The notes under the pieces were generated by a model. That model was not told the DNA's origin. It saw only the letters and a program-made list of their open reading frames with translations, and made no database searches. Positions 5,290 through 5,766 of a stretch of 5,766 nucleotides of DNA are shown piece by piece. The stretch's first letter is position 1. Each line of letters begins with the position of its first letter. The DNA is from Pseudomonadota bacterium (GTDB taxonomy: Bacteria; Pseudomonadota; Gammaproteobacteria; Pseudomonadales; Azotimanducaceae): the NCBI GenBank assembly GCA_027621895.1, contig JAQCAK010000143.1:1-5766 (forward strand). The letters are read 5' to 3'. Made by a program: the position numbers and the translations under genes.

Positions 5290-5766
5290 ATGCAACAGCA
5301 ACCCCTGACCGGCATCACGGTGCTGGACTTCGGCCAGGTCTACAACGGCCCCTACTGCGGCTTTCTGCTGGCCCAGGCCGGCGCCCGGGTGATCAAGGTC
5401 GAATCGCTGGTGGGCGAGACGCTTCGCGCGAGGGGCGCCACGACCGCTTCGACCTATCCCTTCAACAGCCTGAACACCAACAAGGAATGCATCGCGATTA
5501 ATCTCAAGACCGACCGGGGCTGCGAGCTGATCCGGCAACTGGCGGCTCACGTGGACGTGATTACGCAGAACTTCGCCCCCGGCACCCTGGAAAAATTCGG
5601 CCTGGGTCCCGAGGCGCTACGGCAGATCAATCCCCGTCTTGTCTACGCCATGAGTACCGGCTACGGCGCCAGTGATGGTCCCTACCGGGACTACCTGGGT
5701 ATGGATATCACCCTGCAGGCGATGGTTGGTGCCATGAGCGTCACCGGTGAGGCCGACGGGCCGCCA
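5290..5766 (+). CDS. CaiB/BaiF-family (class III) CoA-transferase, truncated by window end
   Basis: The first 159 residues of an open frame are present; family members usually have about 380-430. Class III CoA-transferases move CoA between carboxylic acids (formyl-CoA, carnitinyl-CoA, bile-acid-CoA or alpha-methylacyl substrates). Seen: PLTGITVLDFGQVYNGPYCGFLLAQAGARVIKVE (5-38), the typical N-terminal nucleotide-binding-like start; LNTNKECIAINLK (61-73), matching the family's NRxKxSxxLDL-like segment; and VITQNFAPGTLEKFGLG (90-106). YLGMDITLQAMVGAMSVTG (135-153) contains Asp139 at the position of the catalytic aspartate that forms the acyl-CoA intermediate. ATG at 5290 fits family starts; an in-frame GTG at 5278 would add four residues. 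It is divergent from the dehydrogenase operon, so it could supply their CoA-ester substrate. The substrate is unknown. Confidence 0.92.
   Translation, partial: MQQQPLTGITVLDFGQVYNGPYCGFLLAQAGARVIKVESLVGETLRARGATTASTYPFNSLNTNKECIAINLKTDRGCELIRQLAAHVDVITQNFAPGTLEKFGLGPEALRQINPRLVYAMSTGYGASDGPYRDYLGMDITLQAMVGAMSVTGEADGPP

Overview
The window looks like chromosomal DNA of a proteobacterium, most likely a gammaproteobacterium. It is moderately GC-rich, densely packed, uses ATG starts with recognisable Shine-Dalgarno sites, and carries acyl-CoA metabolism genes. This assignment is inferred from style and gene content; no marker gene settles it.

Layout. At the left edge a plus-strand gene may end (2-55). 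It faces a minus-strand cluster transcribed leftward: a 32-residue Lys/Ala/Pro-rich basic protein (1083-1181), a CMD/AhpD-like protein without a CxxC motif (576-995), and a second AhpD-like protein (58-573). The second one is the main discovery. Its frame holds a single internal TGA exactly where the family has the second cysteine of its CxxC redox motif (Cys-Gly-Tyr-TGA), and 106 codons of family-like sequence follow. A stem-loop with a bulge and a GU-containing loop lies just after the TGA, at a distance suited to a bacterial SECIS element. The best reading is a selenoprotein with a Cys-x-x-Sec centre, which ordinary gene callers would cut in two. A nonsense mutation or sequencing error remains the alternative.

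A short divergent control region (1182-1309) holds a good sigma70-type promoter for an MFS transporter (1310-2701, plus strand) and a 17-bp palindrome near the basic-protein start.

The right part is a fatty-acid/CoA-ester catabolic locus. Two acyl-CoA dehydrogenase genes (2725-3855 and 3866-5077, minus strand) are translationally coupled. Their conserved motifs are complementary, as in heteromeric (alpha2beta2) dehydrogenases of steroid side-chain degradation. Divergent from them is a CaiB/BaiF-type (class III) CoA-transferase (5290 to the window end, plus strand, truncated). The 212-bp region between them holds a promoter for the transferase and two palindromes of the same 8-6-8 geometry, one of which overlaps the -10 box. 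A plausible joint role is activation of a carboxylic acid by CoA transfer followed by alpha,beta-dehydrogenation; the substrate cannot be read from the sequence.

No tRNA, rRNA, CRISPR array, insertion sequence or phage gene was recognised.
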